Shown: positions 1-6,609, counted from the stretch's first letter. The stretch is 8,262 nucleotides of DNA from Burkholderiales bacterium (GCA_025352345.1 JANXTP010000091.1:1-8262), one strand, 5' to 3'. Notes: a model not told the origin generated them from the sequence alone. Made by a program: numbers and translations.

Positions 1-291
1 CAACCTCGGGCCCAGCTCGAACAGGTTGATGTGCTGGGTGCGCCCCGGCGTCTTCGATGCGAAGGCCAGCCGCTTCTGTTGCGTCAGCGTATTGATGGCG
101 GTCGACTTGCCAGCGTTCGAGCGGCCGACAAAGGCGATCTCGGGCAGCTCGGTTTGCGGCAATTCATTCAACCGGCTGGCGGTGGTCAGGAATCGCGCGG
201 TGTGCGCCCAGGCCAGAGCCGTCTTTTCGGCAGAACTGCCCTCGGCGATCGCCTCGCCCGCCGCGACCAGCGCTGTCGTTTTCTCGGTCAT
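1..291 (-). CDS. engB: Ribosome biogenesis GTP-binding protein EngB (YihA/YsxC), 5' part
   Basis: Partial gene: 97 codons read from an ATG at 291-289 leftward off the window edge, open throughout. The family is usually about 200-220 residues, so a little under half is present. It is a cytoplasmic TRAFAC-class GTPase needed for assembly of the large ribosomal subunit. Visible motifs are the G1/P-loop GRSNAGKST at residues 56-64, preceded by the typical EIAFV strand, and the switch I region with TPGRTQ at residues 81-86 followed by a hydrophobic strand. The G3, G4 and G5 motifs would lie outside the window. The roughly 45 residues before the first strand fit the short helical N-terminal extension of EngB. 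It is transcribed divergently from the cytochrome c4 gene, with 62 bases between the two starts. Identification is firm; only the exact start is inferred. Confidence 0.93.
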   Translation of the reverse strand, partial: MTEKTTALVAAGEAIAEGSSAEKTALAWAHTARFLTTASRLNELPQTELPEIAFVGRSNAGKSTAINTLTQQKRLAFASKTPGRTQHINLFELGPRL

Positions 292-353
292 GCCCTGTGC
301 CAAATTCTGCGATTGTAGAATTGAGTCATCACTAGCACCCTGCGGCATATGTC

Positions 354-968
354 ATGAAGTTTGCGTCTGTACTGCTCTTTTGTTTCGTTGCTGTCACGGC
401 CTCTGCCAACGAGGAGCACCACGAGGCATTCAAGCCCGATCTGGCCAAAGGCGCCGCCACCGCAGCGGTGTGTTCCGCCTGCCACAGCAGCGACGGTTCC
501 CGTGGCAGCCCAGCGCAACCCATCTTGCAAGGGCAGCATCCGGAATATTTGGTCAAGCAGTTGACCGAATTCAAGAGCCGGCAACGGGTCAACGCAATCA
601 TGAACGGCATGGCCGCGACGCTCAGCGAAGAAGACATGAAGAACGTCGCCGCGTTCTACGCGTCGAAACAGGCCAAGCCCGGTTTTGCCAAGGATGCCGA
701 CCTTGCCAAGCTGGGAGAGAAGATCTACCGTGGCGGCGTCGCCGAACGCAGCGTCCCGGCCTGCGCGGCCTGCCACGGCCCGAGCGGCGCAGGCATTCCT
801 GTGCAGTACCCGCGCATGGCCGGCCAGCACGCCGACTACACCGTAGCGCAGTTGACGGCCTTCCGCGGCGGCGTGCGTAAGAACAGCACGCAGATGACGG
901 GTGTGGCGGCCAAGCTGAACGACCGCGAGATACAGGGCCTGGCCGAGTACATCGCCGGGCTGCACTGA
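354..968 (+). CDS. Diheme cytochrome c4-type protein, periplasmic
   Basis: This 204-residue protein begins with a Sec signal peptide (hydrophobic residues about 4-16, likely cleavage after the ASA ending near residue 18). Two homologous c-type domains follow, each with one heme site: CSACH at residues 40-44 and CAACH at 137-141. Aligning the two halves pairs Met83 with Met181 (the MNG and MTG segments before the last helix of each domain); these are the likely sixth heme ligands. The two-domain layout and the length match cytochrome c4, which carries electrons in the periplasm or at the membrane from quinol-oxidising complexes or dehydrogenases to terminal oxidases. The start is the only ATG giving a complete signal peptide; an ATG five bases upstream runs straight into a stop. 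No good Shine-Dalgarno sequence is visible. The gene ends just before a strong terminator, so it is probably monocistronic. Confidence 0.93.
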   Translation: MKFASVLLFCFVAVTASANEEHHEAFKPDLAKGAATAAVCSACHSSDGSRGSPAQPILQGQHPEYLVKQLTEFKSRQRVNAIMNGMAATLSEEDMKNVAAFYASKQAKPGFAKDADLAKLGEKIYRGGVAERSVPACAACHGPSGAGIPVQYPRMAGQHADYTVAQLTAFRGGVRKNSTQMTGVAAKLNDREIQGLAEYIAGLH

Positions 969-987
969 CAGCCTGGGGCCCCGAAGC

Positions 988-1014
988 AAGCCGGTCAATG
1001 ACCGGCTTTTCTTT
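988..1014 (+). terminator. Rho-independent terminator after cytochrome c4
   Basis: A perfect 9-bp stem (AAGCCGGTC at 988-996 with GACCGGCTT at 1000-1008) closes a 3-base AAT loop and runs into the T-rich tract TTTTCTTT at 1007-1014. It begins 20 bases after the cytochrome stop codon. This is the clearest intrinsic terminator in the window and separates the cytochrome gene from the downstream small gene. Confidence 0.88.
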
Positions 1015-1124
1015 CTGGCGTCGCGGCACACGCAGCCACAGGTCTGGACTGCAATCAGCGCACTGTTCGTCGTGCATCAACGTCGACTGCAAGGGTAAAG
1101 TGGTAGCAGACATAGCCGCCACCC

Positions 1125-1466
1125 ATGCCTTACATCCACCGCACACCCGCTGGCGCCATCGACAGCCTGCACCGCCAGCGTGGCGCAGGCGCCGACGAGT
1201 TCCTGCCTGATCACCATGCCGAGGTGCAGGCCTTCGTTGGCCGCACGGGCACGGGCGACGATGATGGCTACTCGAAGCTCGACGCGGACTTCGTGCGGGT
1301 GCTCGAAGACGTGATCGACACGCTGATCGTCAAGAACATCCTCAACATCACCGACCTGCCCCCCGAGGCGCAGGCCAAGCTGTTCGCGCGCAAGGGCTTT
1401 CGGGAGCGTCAATCGCAAAGCTCGCCGCACCTGTTTGCGCCCTCAGGCTCCACTGACGTGATCTGA
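1125..1466 (+). CDS. Small conserved protein, often annotated 'tryptophan synthase subunit beta-like'; function unknown
   Basis: A 113-residue protein with no signal peptide, membrane segment or metal motif. It opens MPYIHR and has an acidic, glycine-containing linker (about residues 20-50). The conserved-looking core is at residues 55-95: an acidic and hydrophobic helix (DFVRVLEDVIDTLIVKN), a short turn with NITDLP, then an AQAKLFARKGFRER helix. This pattern resembles a family of about 100-115 residues in proteobacteria that databases often label tryptophan synthase beta-like. That label should not be taken as a function: none of the PLP-binding or catalytic regions of TrpB could fit here. 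The family match is from memory. The gene lies between the cytochrome c4 terminator and msrP, with 158 bases before it and 113 after, so it may be its own transcript. No clear ribosome binding site was seen. Confidence 0.75.
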   Translation: MPYIHRTPAGAIDSLHRQRGAGADEFLPDHHAEVQAFVGRTGTGDDDGYSKLDADFVRVLEDVIDTLIVKNILNITDLPPEAQAKLFARKGFRERQSQSSPHLFAPSGSTDVI

Positions 1467-1487
1467 ATCACGGGCACACGGCGTGCC
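1457..1487 (+). other. Two adjacent small hairpins over and after the stop codon of the small gene
   Basis: CGTGAT (1457-1462) pairs perfectly with ATCACG (1467-1472) around a 4-base loop that contains the TGA stop codon. Directly next to it GGCAC (1473-1477) pairs with GTGCC (1483-1487) around ACGGC. Neither is followed by a T tract, so these are not classical intrinsic terminators. They may slow polymerase, protect a 3' end, or be chance in GC-rich DNA. Confidence 0.3.
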
Positions 1488-1579
1488 GGACTCCGCCTGT
1501 GCCATCAGCGCGTAAGGATGTGGTGGCGCCAGCGACACTAGGCATATCAGCGCCGAATACCAGCCACCGGAGCACCCGC

Positions 1580-2572
1580 ATGCATTTCCTCAAAGACCAC
1601 GGATTCGTTCACCGCATTGCCAGCGACATCACCCCGCGCGAGGTCTACGACGGGCGGCGCACGATGTTGAAGTCAATGGCCGCTGGCAGCGCCGGCTTAG
1701 CGATGGCCTCATGGGCAGCCCGCGACGCGATGGCGCAGACCGTGCGCCCCGGCAAGCTCGCTGCACTGGCGAGCAAGCGCAGCAGCTTGCCGGCCGGCAT
1801 GACGCTGGAGAAGCTCACGCCCTACGGCGACGTGACCTCGTACAACAACTATTACGAATTCGGCACCGACAAGTCCGACCCCGGCCGCAACGCCGGCTCG
1901 CTGAGGACGCGGCCATGGACAGTCAGCGTCGAGGGCGCGGTGGGCAAGCCCAAGGTCTACGACATCGAAGACCTGCTCAAGCTCAGCCCAATGGAGGAGC
2001 GGATCTATCGCATGCGCTGCGTCGAGGGCTGGTCGATGGTGATCCCGTGGATCGGCTATTCGCTGTCCGAGCTGATCAAGCAAGTCGAGCCGACCAGTAA
2101 CGCGAAGTACGTCGAGTTCGTTACCTTGGCCGACCCGAAAATGATGCCCGGTGTCGGCTCGCGGGTGCTGCAGTGGCCGTACGTCGAAGGACTGCGCCTC
2201 GACGAGGCGATGAACCCGCTGACGCTGCTGACCTTCGGCCTCTACGGTGAGGTGCTGCCGAACCAAAGTGGCGCGCCGGTGCGCATGGTGGTGCCTTGGA
2301 AATACGGCTTCAAGAGCGGCAAGTCGATCGTCGCGATCCGCTTCGTCGAGAAAGAAACCCGCACCAGCTGGAACAAAGCTGCCAGCAGCGAGTACGGCTT
2401 CTATTCGAACGTGAACCCCACCGTCGACCACCCGCGCTGGAGCCAAGCCACCGAGCGCCGCATCGGCGAGGACGGCCTGTTTCAGAAGAAGCGCGCGACG
2501 CTGATGTTCAACGGCTACGAGCCTCAGGTCGGCCAGTTGTACGCGGGCATGGACCTGAAGAAATTCTTCTGA
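1580..2572 (+). CDS. msrP: Protein-methionine-sulfoxide reductase catalytic subunit MsrP (YedY)
   Basis: Periplasmic molybdopterin enzyme of the sulfite oxidase fold that reduces methionine sulfoxide in oxidised envelope proteins, with electrons from MsrQ. The chosen ATG has GGAG at 1569-1572 with 7-base spacing and gives 330 residues, close to E. coli MsrP (334). An in-frame ATG at 1499 would add 27 residues unlike the family and lacks such a site. A Tat signal is visible: twin arginines at 26-27 (GRRTMLKSM), a hydrophobic stretch to about 47, and likely cleavage after AMA at 50-52. The cysteine that binds molybdenum is Cys147 in YRMRCVEGWSM. Other family blocks are YNNYYEFG (89-96), EPTSNAKYV (170-178), YVEGLRLDEAMNPLT (201-215), PWKYGFK (239-245) and VDHPRWSQATER (282-293). 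It is followed after 28 bases by msrQ, almost certainly in one transcript. Confidence 0.96.
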   Translation: MHFLKDHGFVHRIASDITPREVYDGRRTMLKSMAAGSAGLAMASWAARDAMAQTVRPGKLAALASKRSSLPAGMTLEKLTPYGDVTSYNNYYEFGTDKSDPGRNAGSLRTRPWTVSVEGAVGKPKVYDIEDLLKLSPMEERIYRMRCVEGWSMVIPWIGYSLSELIKQVEPTSNAKYVEFVTLADPKMMPGVGSRVLQWPYVEGLRLDEAMNPLTLLTFGLYGEVLPNQSGAPVRMVVPWKYGFKSGKSIVAIRFVEKETRTSWNKAASSEYGFYSNVNPTVDHPRWSQATERRIGEDGLFQKKRATLMFNGYEPQVGQLYAGMDLKKFF

Positions 2573-2600
2573 GCTGACTGCATCTCCAAGCCCAGTTGCC

Positions 2601-3320
2601 ATGAATCTGATGTCCACCGTCGGCCCCGACCCCCGCCTGCGTTCCCAGGCCGAAGGCCCCTCTGCACCGGCGCGCGCAAACACTGTCACCAGCGCCGCCA
2701 AGCGCAAGCCGCTGTTGCTGCGGCCTGCGGCCAAGGTGCTGTTGTTCGCGCTGTGCCTGCTGCCGTTCGCCTGGCTGTTTTATGGCGCGTGGGCCAACAC
2801 GCTGGGGCCGAATCCGGCAGAAGCGCTGATCCGCGCGACAGGCGACTGGACGCTGCGTTTCCTGTGCATCACGCTGGCCGTCTCCCCGCTGCGGCAGTGG
2901 GCGAACCTGCCGGCGCTGGCGCGCTTTCGCCGCATGCTGGGACTGTTCAGCTTCTTCTACGTGGTGATGCACTTCCTCAGCTACAGCTGGCTGGACCAGA
3001 GCTTCGACCTCAACGCGATCGTCAAGGACATCATCAAGCGGCCGTTCATCCTGGTCGGCACCGCCGGCCTGCTGCTGATGGCGCCATTGGCTGCCACCTC
3101 GTTCAACCGAGCCATTAAGGCGATGGGGGCAGCACGCTGGCAGATGCTGCACCGCGCGGTCTACGCGATCGTGCTGCTGGGCCTGTTGCACTTCTTCTGG
3201 ATGCGCGCGGCGAAGAACAACTTCGCCGAAGTGGCGATCTACGCCGTCGTGATTGCGGTGCTGCTGGGCTGGCGGGTCAGGCGGGCGCTCGCCCAGCGAG
3301 CAGCGACCGCAGTCAACTGA
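2601..3320 (+). CDS. msrQ: Heme-binding membrane subunit MsrQ (YedZ), electron donor to MsrP
   Basis: Integral membrane b-type cytochrome of the ferric-reductase-like transmembrane family, which passes electrons from the quinone pool (and flavin) to MsrP. The 239 residues hold about six hydrophobic segments, near 45-61, 83-96, 112-130, 148-166, 186-200 and 208-224. Candidate heme-ligand histidines are His124 (VVMHFLSY), His184 (MLHRAVY) and His197 (LLHFFW). The block RFRRMLGL at 108-115 and the RPFI segment at 147-150 are typical. The N-terminus has about 40 extra, low-complexity, Ser/Ala/Pro-rich residues before the first membrane segment; E. coli MsrQ is near 211 residues. Met4 is an alternative start, but no good later one exists before the first segment. 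No clear ribosome binding site is seen, so translation may be coupled to msrP 28 bases upstream. Its 3' end overlaps the convergent regulator gene. Confidence 0.94.
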   Translation: MNLMSTVGPDPRLRSQAEGPSAPARANTVTSAAKRKPLLLRPAAKVLLFALCLLPFAWLFYGAWANTLGPNPAEALIRATGDWTLRFLCITLAVSPLRQWANLPALARFRRMLGLFSFFYVVMHFLSYSWLDQSFDLNAIVKDIIKRPFILVGTAGLLLMAPLAATSFNRAIKAMGAARWQMLHRAVYAIVLLGLLHFFWMRAAKNNFAEVAIYAVVIAVLLGWRVRRALAQRAATAVN

Positions 3321-3783
3321 GCTGCAAGGGCAAGGCCGTTTTGTAGCGCACCTGCTTGAGCGCAAAGCTGGAGCGGATCTTCTCGACCTCTTTCATCGGT
3401 GACAGCTGTTCGGTGATGAAGCGCTCGAGCGCGGCGATGTCGGCCATCGCCACCCGAATCAGGTAATCGGCCTCACCCGACATCAGGTAGCACTCCATCA
3501 CCTCCTCGCGCGCCGAGACCTTGGCCTCGAAGGCATCCAGAGCGGCGCGCGTTTGCTGGTTGAGGCTGATCGAGATGAACACGTTCAGGGTCAGACCCAG
3601 CCTCTGCGGATCCAACAGCGCCACGTACTGGCGGATCAGACCATTCGACTCCAGCGCCTTGACGCGCGCCAGGCACGCCGACGGCGACAGGTGAACCCGC
3701 TTGGCCAGGGCGACGTTCGACAGGCTGGCGTCGGCCTGTAGTTCGCGCAGGATGCGCAGGTCCAGAGCGTCCAATTGCATCAT
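3313..3783 (-). CDS. Lrp/AsnC-family transcriptional regulator (MdeR-like by context)
   Basis: A 156-residue protein of standard Lrp length. Residues about 5-50 form the N-terminal winged helix-turn-helix (DALDLRILRELQ, then ALAKRVHLSPSACLARVKALESNGLI), and 65-145 form the RAM ligand-binding and oligomerisation domain, including GEADYLIRV at 103-111. Such regulators usually sense an amino acid or a related 2-oxoacid and often control the neighbouring gene. The start was set at the first of two tandem ATG codons (3783), because GGAAA lies 7 bases upstream at 3791-3795; a 26-codon upstream extension exists but is not family-like. It is divergent from the AceE-like gene, with 117 bases between. 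Lrp-type mdeR stands next to mdeAB in Pseudomonas putida, so this is probably the specific regulator of that E1. The ligand is unknown; branched amino acids, methionine or 2-oxobutyrate are guesses. Confidence 0.92.
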   Translation of the reverse strand: MMQLDALDLRILRELQADASLSNVALAKRVHLSPSACLARVKALESNGLIRQYVALLDPQRLGLTLNVFISISLNQQTRAALDAFEAKVSAREEVMECYLMSGEADYLIRVAMADIAALERFITEQLSPMKEVEKIRSSFALKQVRYKTALPLQLS

Positions 3784-3845
3784 GCTCGACTTTCCGGCGA
3801 TGACCGAATTTTGTGCTGCGAACCGCCGTTCTGGCTCGCAATAAC

Positions 3846-3863
3846 CAGCGCAAATTTGCACTC
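3846..3863. promoter_or_regulatory. Candidate operator of the Lrp-family regulator
   Basis: In the divergent intergenic region, GCAAATTTGC at 3850-3859 is a perfect 10-bp palindrome. Outward, positions 3847-3848 (AG) pair with 3861-3862 (CT), giving an imperfect 18-bp dyad with an AT core flanked by CAG and CTC. That form resembles Lrp-family sites, which have an AT-rich centre with CAG-like and CTG-like ends. It sits about 40-55 bases before the start codon of the E1 gene. The operator role is inferred; the dyad itself is read directly. Confidence 0.45.
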
Positions 3864-3871
3864 TGACTGTC

Positions 3872-3894
3872 TATAGTGTCTGCTCCAAGGAGAT
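3872..3894 (+). promoter_or_regulatory. Possible -10 element and strong ribosome binding site of the E1 gene
   Basis: TATAGT at 3872-3877 differs from the sigma-70 -10 consensus at one position. With normal spacing the -35 region would fall at about 3849-3854, inside the palindrome, and has no good -35 match there. This would suit a promoter that depends on, or is blocked by, a protein bound to the dyad. AAGGAGAT at 3887-3894 is a near-ideal Shine-Dalgarno sequence (GGAG ends 8 bases before the ATG at 3901) and fixes that start. The ribosome site is solid; the promoter is tentative. Confidence 0.5.
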
Positions 3895-3900
3895 CAGACC

Positions 3901-6609
3901 ATGCTCGACACGTCAATTCAATCATCCATCGGTGTCATTCCGACTCTGGACAGCGACCCGCAAGAGACCGCCGAATGGAAGGATGCCTTGCAAGCGGTGC
4001 TGCAGGTCGCCGGCCCGCAACGGGTGCGCGAGATCATGGACGCGCTCGCCATTTCGGCACGCGACCCGGGCATCTCCTGGAAGCCGATCCGCGGCACGCC
4101 CTATGTGAACTCGATTCCGCTGTCGCAGCAGACACCCTTCCCGGGCGATCTGGCGATCGAGGAAAGGCTGGCCTCGCTGATCCGCTGGAACGCATTGGCC
4201 ATGGTGGTACGCGCGAACCAGGCTTATGGCGAGCTGGGCGGCCACATCGCCAGCTACGCCAGCGCGGCCGATCTGTTCGAGGTGGGCTACAACCACTTTT
4301 TCCGCGCCGGTGAAGCCGGAGTCAGTGGAGGTGATCTGGTTTTTTTCCAGGCGCATTCAGCGCCCGGTGTCTATGCGCGCGCCTTCCTCGAAGGCCGGCT
4401 GAGCGAGCAGGACCTGGCCTATTACAGGCAGGAGCTCGCAGCCCGGGCGGCTGGTACGCAGGGCTTGAGCAGCTACCCACACCCGTGGCTGATGCCGGAT
4501 TTTTGGCAATTCCCGACCGGTTCCATGGGGCTGGGCCCGATCAGCTCGATCTTTCAGGCGCGCTTCATGCGCTACCTCCACCACCGTCAGCTGCAGAACA
4601 CGACTGGTCGCAAGGTCTGGGGCGTGTTTGGCGACGGCGAGATGGACGAGCCGGAAAGCATGTCGGCCCTGACGCTGGCCTCACGCGAGAAGCTCGACAA
4701 CCTGATCTGGGTGGTGAACTGCAATCTACAGCGCCTGGACGGCCCAGTGCGCGGTAACAGCCGCGTCATCGACGAACTGGAAGCGCTGTTCGTCGGCGCC
4801 GGCTGGCGGGTCATCAAGCTGGTGTGGGGGTCGGACTGGGATGGCCTGTTCGCCAACGACACCACCGGCGCCTTGGCACAGGCCTTCGCACAAACCGTCG
4901 ACGGCCAGTTCCAGACCTTTGCCGCCAAGGACGGCCGCTACAACCGCGAGCACTTCTTCGGCCAGAACCCGCAACTCGCCGCCTTGGTGCAGGGCCTGAG
5001 CGACGAGCAGATCGACCTCCTAAAGCGAGGTGGCCATGATCTGGTGAAGATTCATGCGGCCTACCACGAGGCGATGCAGACCACAGGCTGCCCGACAGTG
5101 ATACTGGCGCAGACCAAGAAGGGCTACGGCATGGGCGCTGCCGGCCAGGGCCGGATGACCACCCACCAGCAGAAGAAGCTCGGGCGCGACGACCTGATTG
5201 CTTTCCGCGACCGCTTCAAGCTGCCCCTGTCGGACGAGCAGGCCGCTGCACTCGAATTCGTCAAGCCAGCCGACGACAGCCCCGAAATGCGTTACCTGCA
5301 TGCCCGCCGCGCAGCGCTGGGCGGCAGCATGCCCAGACGCACGACACAGGCTGCTGCAGTGCCTGTTCCGAGCATTTCGAAGTACGCGGAATTCGCGGTC
5401 CAGGCCGACGGCAAGGAGATGAGCACGACGATGGCCTTCGTGCGCATGCTGACCAACCTGCTGAAAGACCAGGCACTGGGCCCGCGCCTGGTGCCCATCG
5501 TCGCTGACGAGGCGCGCACTTTCGGCATGGCCAATCTGTTCAAGCAGATCGGCATCTATTCGAGCGAGGGTCAGGCCTACGAGCCCGAAGACATCGGCTC
5601 CTTGATGAGTTACCGCGAGGCCACCAACGGCCAGATTCTGGAAGAAGGCATCAGTGAGGCCAGCGCCATGAGCAGCTGGACGGCGGCTGCCACCAGCTAT
5701 TCACTGCACGGCCTGGCCATGTTGCCCTTCTACATCTATTACTCGATGTTCGGATTCCAGCGCGTGGGCGACCTGATCTGGGCCGCCGCCGACCAACGCT
5801 CACGCGGCTTCCTGCTGGGGGCCACGGCCGGTCGCACGACGCTGGGTGGAGAGGGCTTGCAACACCAGGATGGCAGCAGCCTTCTGCAGGCGTCGACGGT
5901 GCCCAACTGTCGCGCCTACGACCCCTGCTTCGCCGGTGAATTCGCCGTCATCCTGGACCACGGCATGCGCCAGATGCTGGAAAAGCACGAAGACGTTTTC
6001 TACTACGTCACGTTGATGAACGAGAACTACGCGCAGCCGTCGTTGCCAGCGGGCACCGAGGCAGACGTGATCAAGGGCCTGTATCGCTACAGCTCGTTGG
6101 CGACCGCGACCGACCCGGTGCGCGTGCGCCTCGTAGGCTCGGGAACCATCTTGCGCGAAGTAATCGCCGCGGCCGAACTGCTCGCGCAAGACTGGCACAT
6201 CGCCGCCGAAGTGTGGAGCGCCACCAGCTTCAGCGAACTGGCACGTGAGGCCCGCGAGGTCGAGCGCTGGAACCGCCTGCATCCGCAAGAGGCCGCCCGT
6301 GTCAGCCATGTGCAGCAGTGCCTGACTGCAGATGCCCCGGTGGTGATGGCCAGCGACTATGTGCGTGCCTGGCCGCAACTCATCGCCGGCTATCTGCAAG
6401 CCCCGGTGACCACGCTGGGCACGGATGGCTTCGGTCGCAGCGACACGCGCGCTGCGTTGCGAAGCTTCTTCGAGGTCGACCGCTTCCAGATTGTGCTGGC
6501 GGCGCTGACCGCGCTGCGCGCTCAGGGTCTGGTGGATGCCGCGACCTGCACGCAGGCCATTGCGAAGTATTCCATCGCGCCTGAGCAACTGGCTTCCTGG
6601 ACATGCTGA
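3901..6609 (+). CDS. mdeB: Homodimeric-type 2-oxoacid dehydrogenase E1 (AceE family, MdeB-like)
   Basis: A cytoplasmic thiamine diphosphate enzyme that decarboxylates a 2-oxoacid and passes the acyl group to a lipoyl E2. At 902 residues it aligns from end to end with E. coli AceE (887), with no break. Seen in order: N-terminal E2-binding-like segment (about 15-50); His115 (GGHIAS) and His152 (FQAHSAPG), matching AceE His106 and His142; the TPP site GDGEMDEPES from 244 through NCNLQRLDGPV at 273-283; the active-site loop KGYGMG with His422, matching AceE His407; ADEARTFGM with Asp536 and Glu537; Glu586 in EEGISE, matching Glu571; GEGLQH with His655, matching His640; C-terminal GTDGFGRSD. After LQH the sequence reads QDGSSLL where AceE has EDGHSHI. 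This, and the divergent Lrp-type gene, favour the MdeB paralogue group, whose P. putida member acts on 2-oxobutyrate, over housekeeping PDH. No E2 or E3 gene is adjacent. The family is certain; the substrate is inferred. Confidence 0.9.
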   Translation: MLDTSIQSSIGVIPTLDSDPQETAEWKDALQAVLQVAGPQRVREIMDALAISARDPGISWKPIRGTPYVNSIPLSQQTPFPGDLAIEERLASLIRWNALAMVVRANQAYGELGGHIASYASAADLFEVGYNHFFRAGEAGVSGGDLVFFQAHSAPGVYARAFLEGRLSEQDLAYYRQELAARAAGTQGLSSYPHPWLMPDFWQFPTGSMGLGPISSIFQARFMRYLHHRQLQNTTGRKVWGVFGDGEMDEPESMSALTLASREKLDNLIWVVNCNLQRLDGPVRGNSRVIDELEALFVGAGWRVIKLVWGSDWDGLFANDTTGALAQAFAQTVDGQFQTFAAKDGRYNREHFFGQNPQLAALVQGLSDEQIDLLKRGGHDLVKIHAAYHEAMQTTGCPTVILAQTKKGYGMGAAGQGRMTTHQQKKLGRDDLIAFRDRFKLPLSDEQAAALEFVKPADDSPEMRYLHARRAALGGSMPRRTTQAAAVPVPSISKYAEFAVQADGKEMSTTMAFVRMLTNLLKDQALGPRLVPIVADEARTFGMANLFKQIGIYSSEGQAYEPEDIGSLMSYREATNGQILEEGISEASAMSSWTAAATSYSLHGLAMLPFYIYYSMFGFQRVGDLIWAAADQRSRGFLLGATAGRTTLGGEGLQHQDGSSLLQASTVPNCRAYDPCFAGEFAVILDHGMRQMLEKHEDVFYYVTLMNENYAQPSLPAGTEADVIKGLYRYSSLATATDPVRVRLVGSGTILREVIAAAELLAQDWHIAAEVWSATSFSELAREAREVERWNRLHPQEAARVSHVQQCLTADAPVVMASDYVRAWPQLIAGYLQAPVTTLGTDGFGRSDTRAALRSFFEVDRFQIVLAALTALRAQGLVDAATCTQAIAKYSIAPEQLASWTC

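Noticed and set aside
292..353. Sigma-70 promoter for cytochrome c4 based on TAGAAT at 316-321
   Set aside because: No acceptable -35 element lies 16-18 bases upstream, so the match may be chance.
354..410. Possible lipoprotein signal in the cytochrome c4 leader (Cys10)
   Set aside because: The residues before Cys10 (LLF) do not form a lipobox, the cysteine is inside the hydrophobic core, and a normal ASA cleavage site follows.
26..880. Plus-strand open frame of 284 codons across the engB and cytochrome c4 genes
   Set aside because: It is antisense to engB and out of frame with the cytochrome gene, is Arg/Cys-rich, has no domain, and both underlying genes are clear.
288..1031. Minus-strand open frame of 247 codons opposite cytochrome c4
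   Set aside because: It is a high-GC shadow of the diheme cytochrome gene, with no family motifs, and crosses the terminator.
1499..1579. 27-residue N-terminal extension of MsrP from an upstream ATG
   Set aside because: The ATG at 1580 has GGAG at proper spacing and gives the family's length; the extension would put 52 residues before the twin arginines.
1709..2734. Minus-strand open frame of 341 codons opposite msrP
   Set aside because: It mirrors msrP codons; the composition is His/Arg/Ala-rich with no recognisable domain.
2508..3365. Minus-strand open frame of 285 codons opposite msrQ
   Set aside because: It is Gln/Arg-rich and low in complexity, as expected opposite a membrane-protein gene; no start signal.
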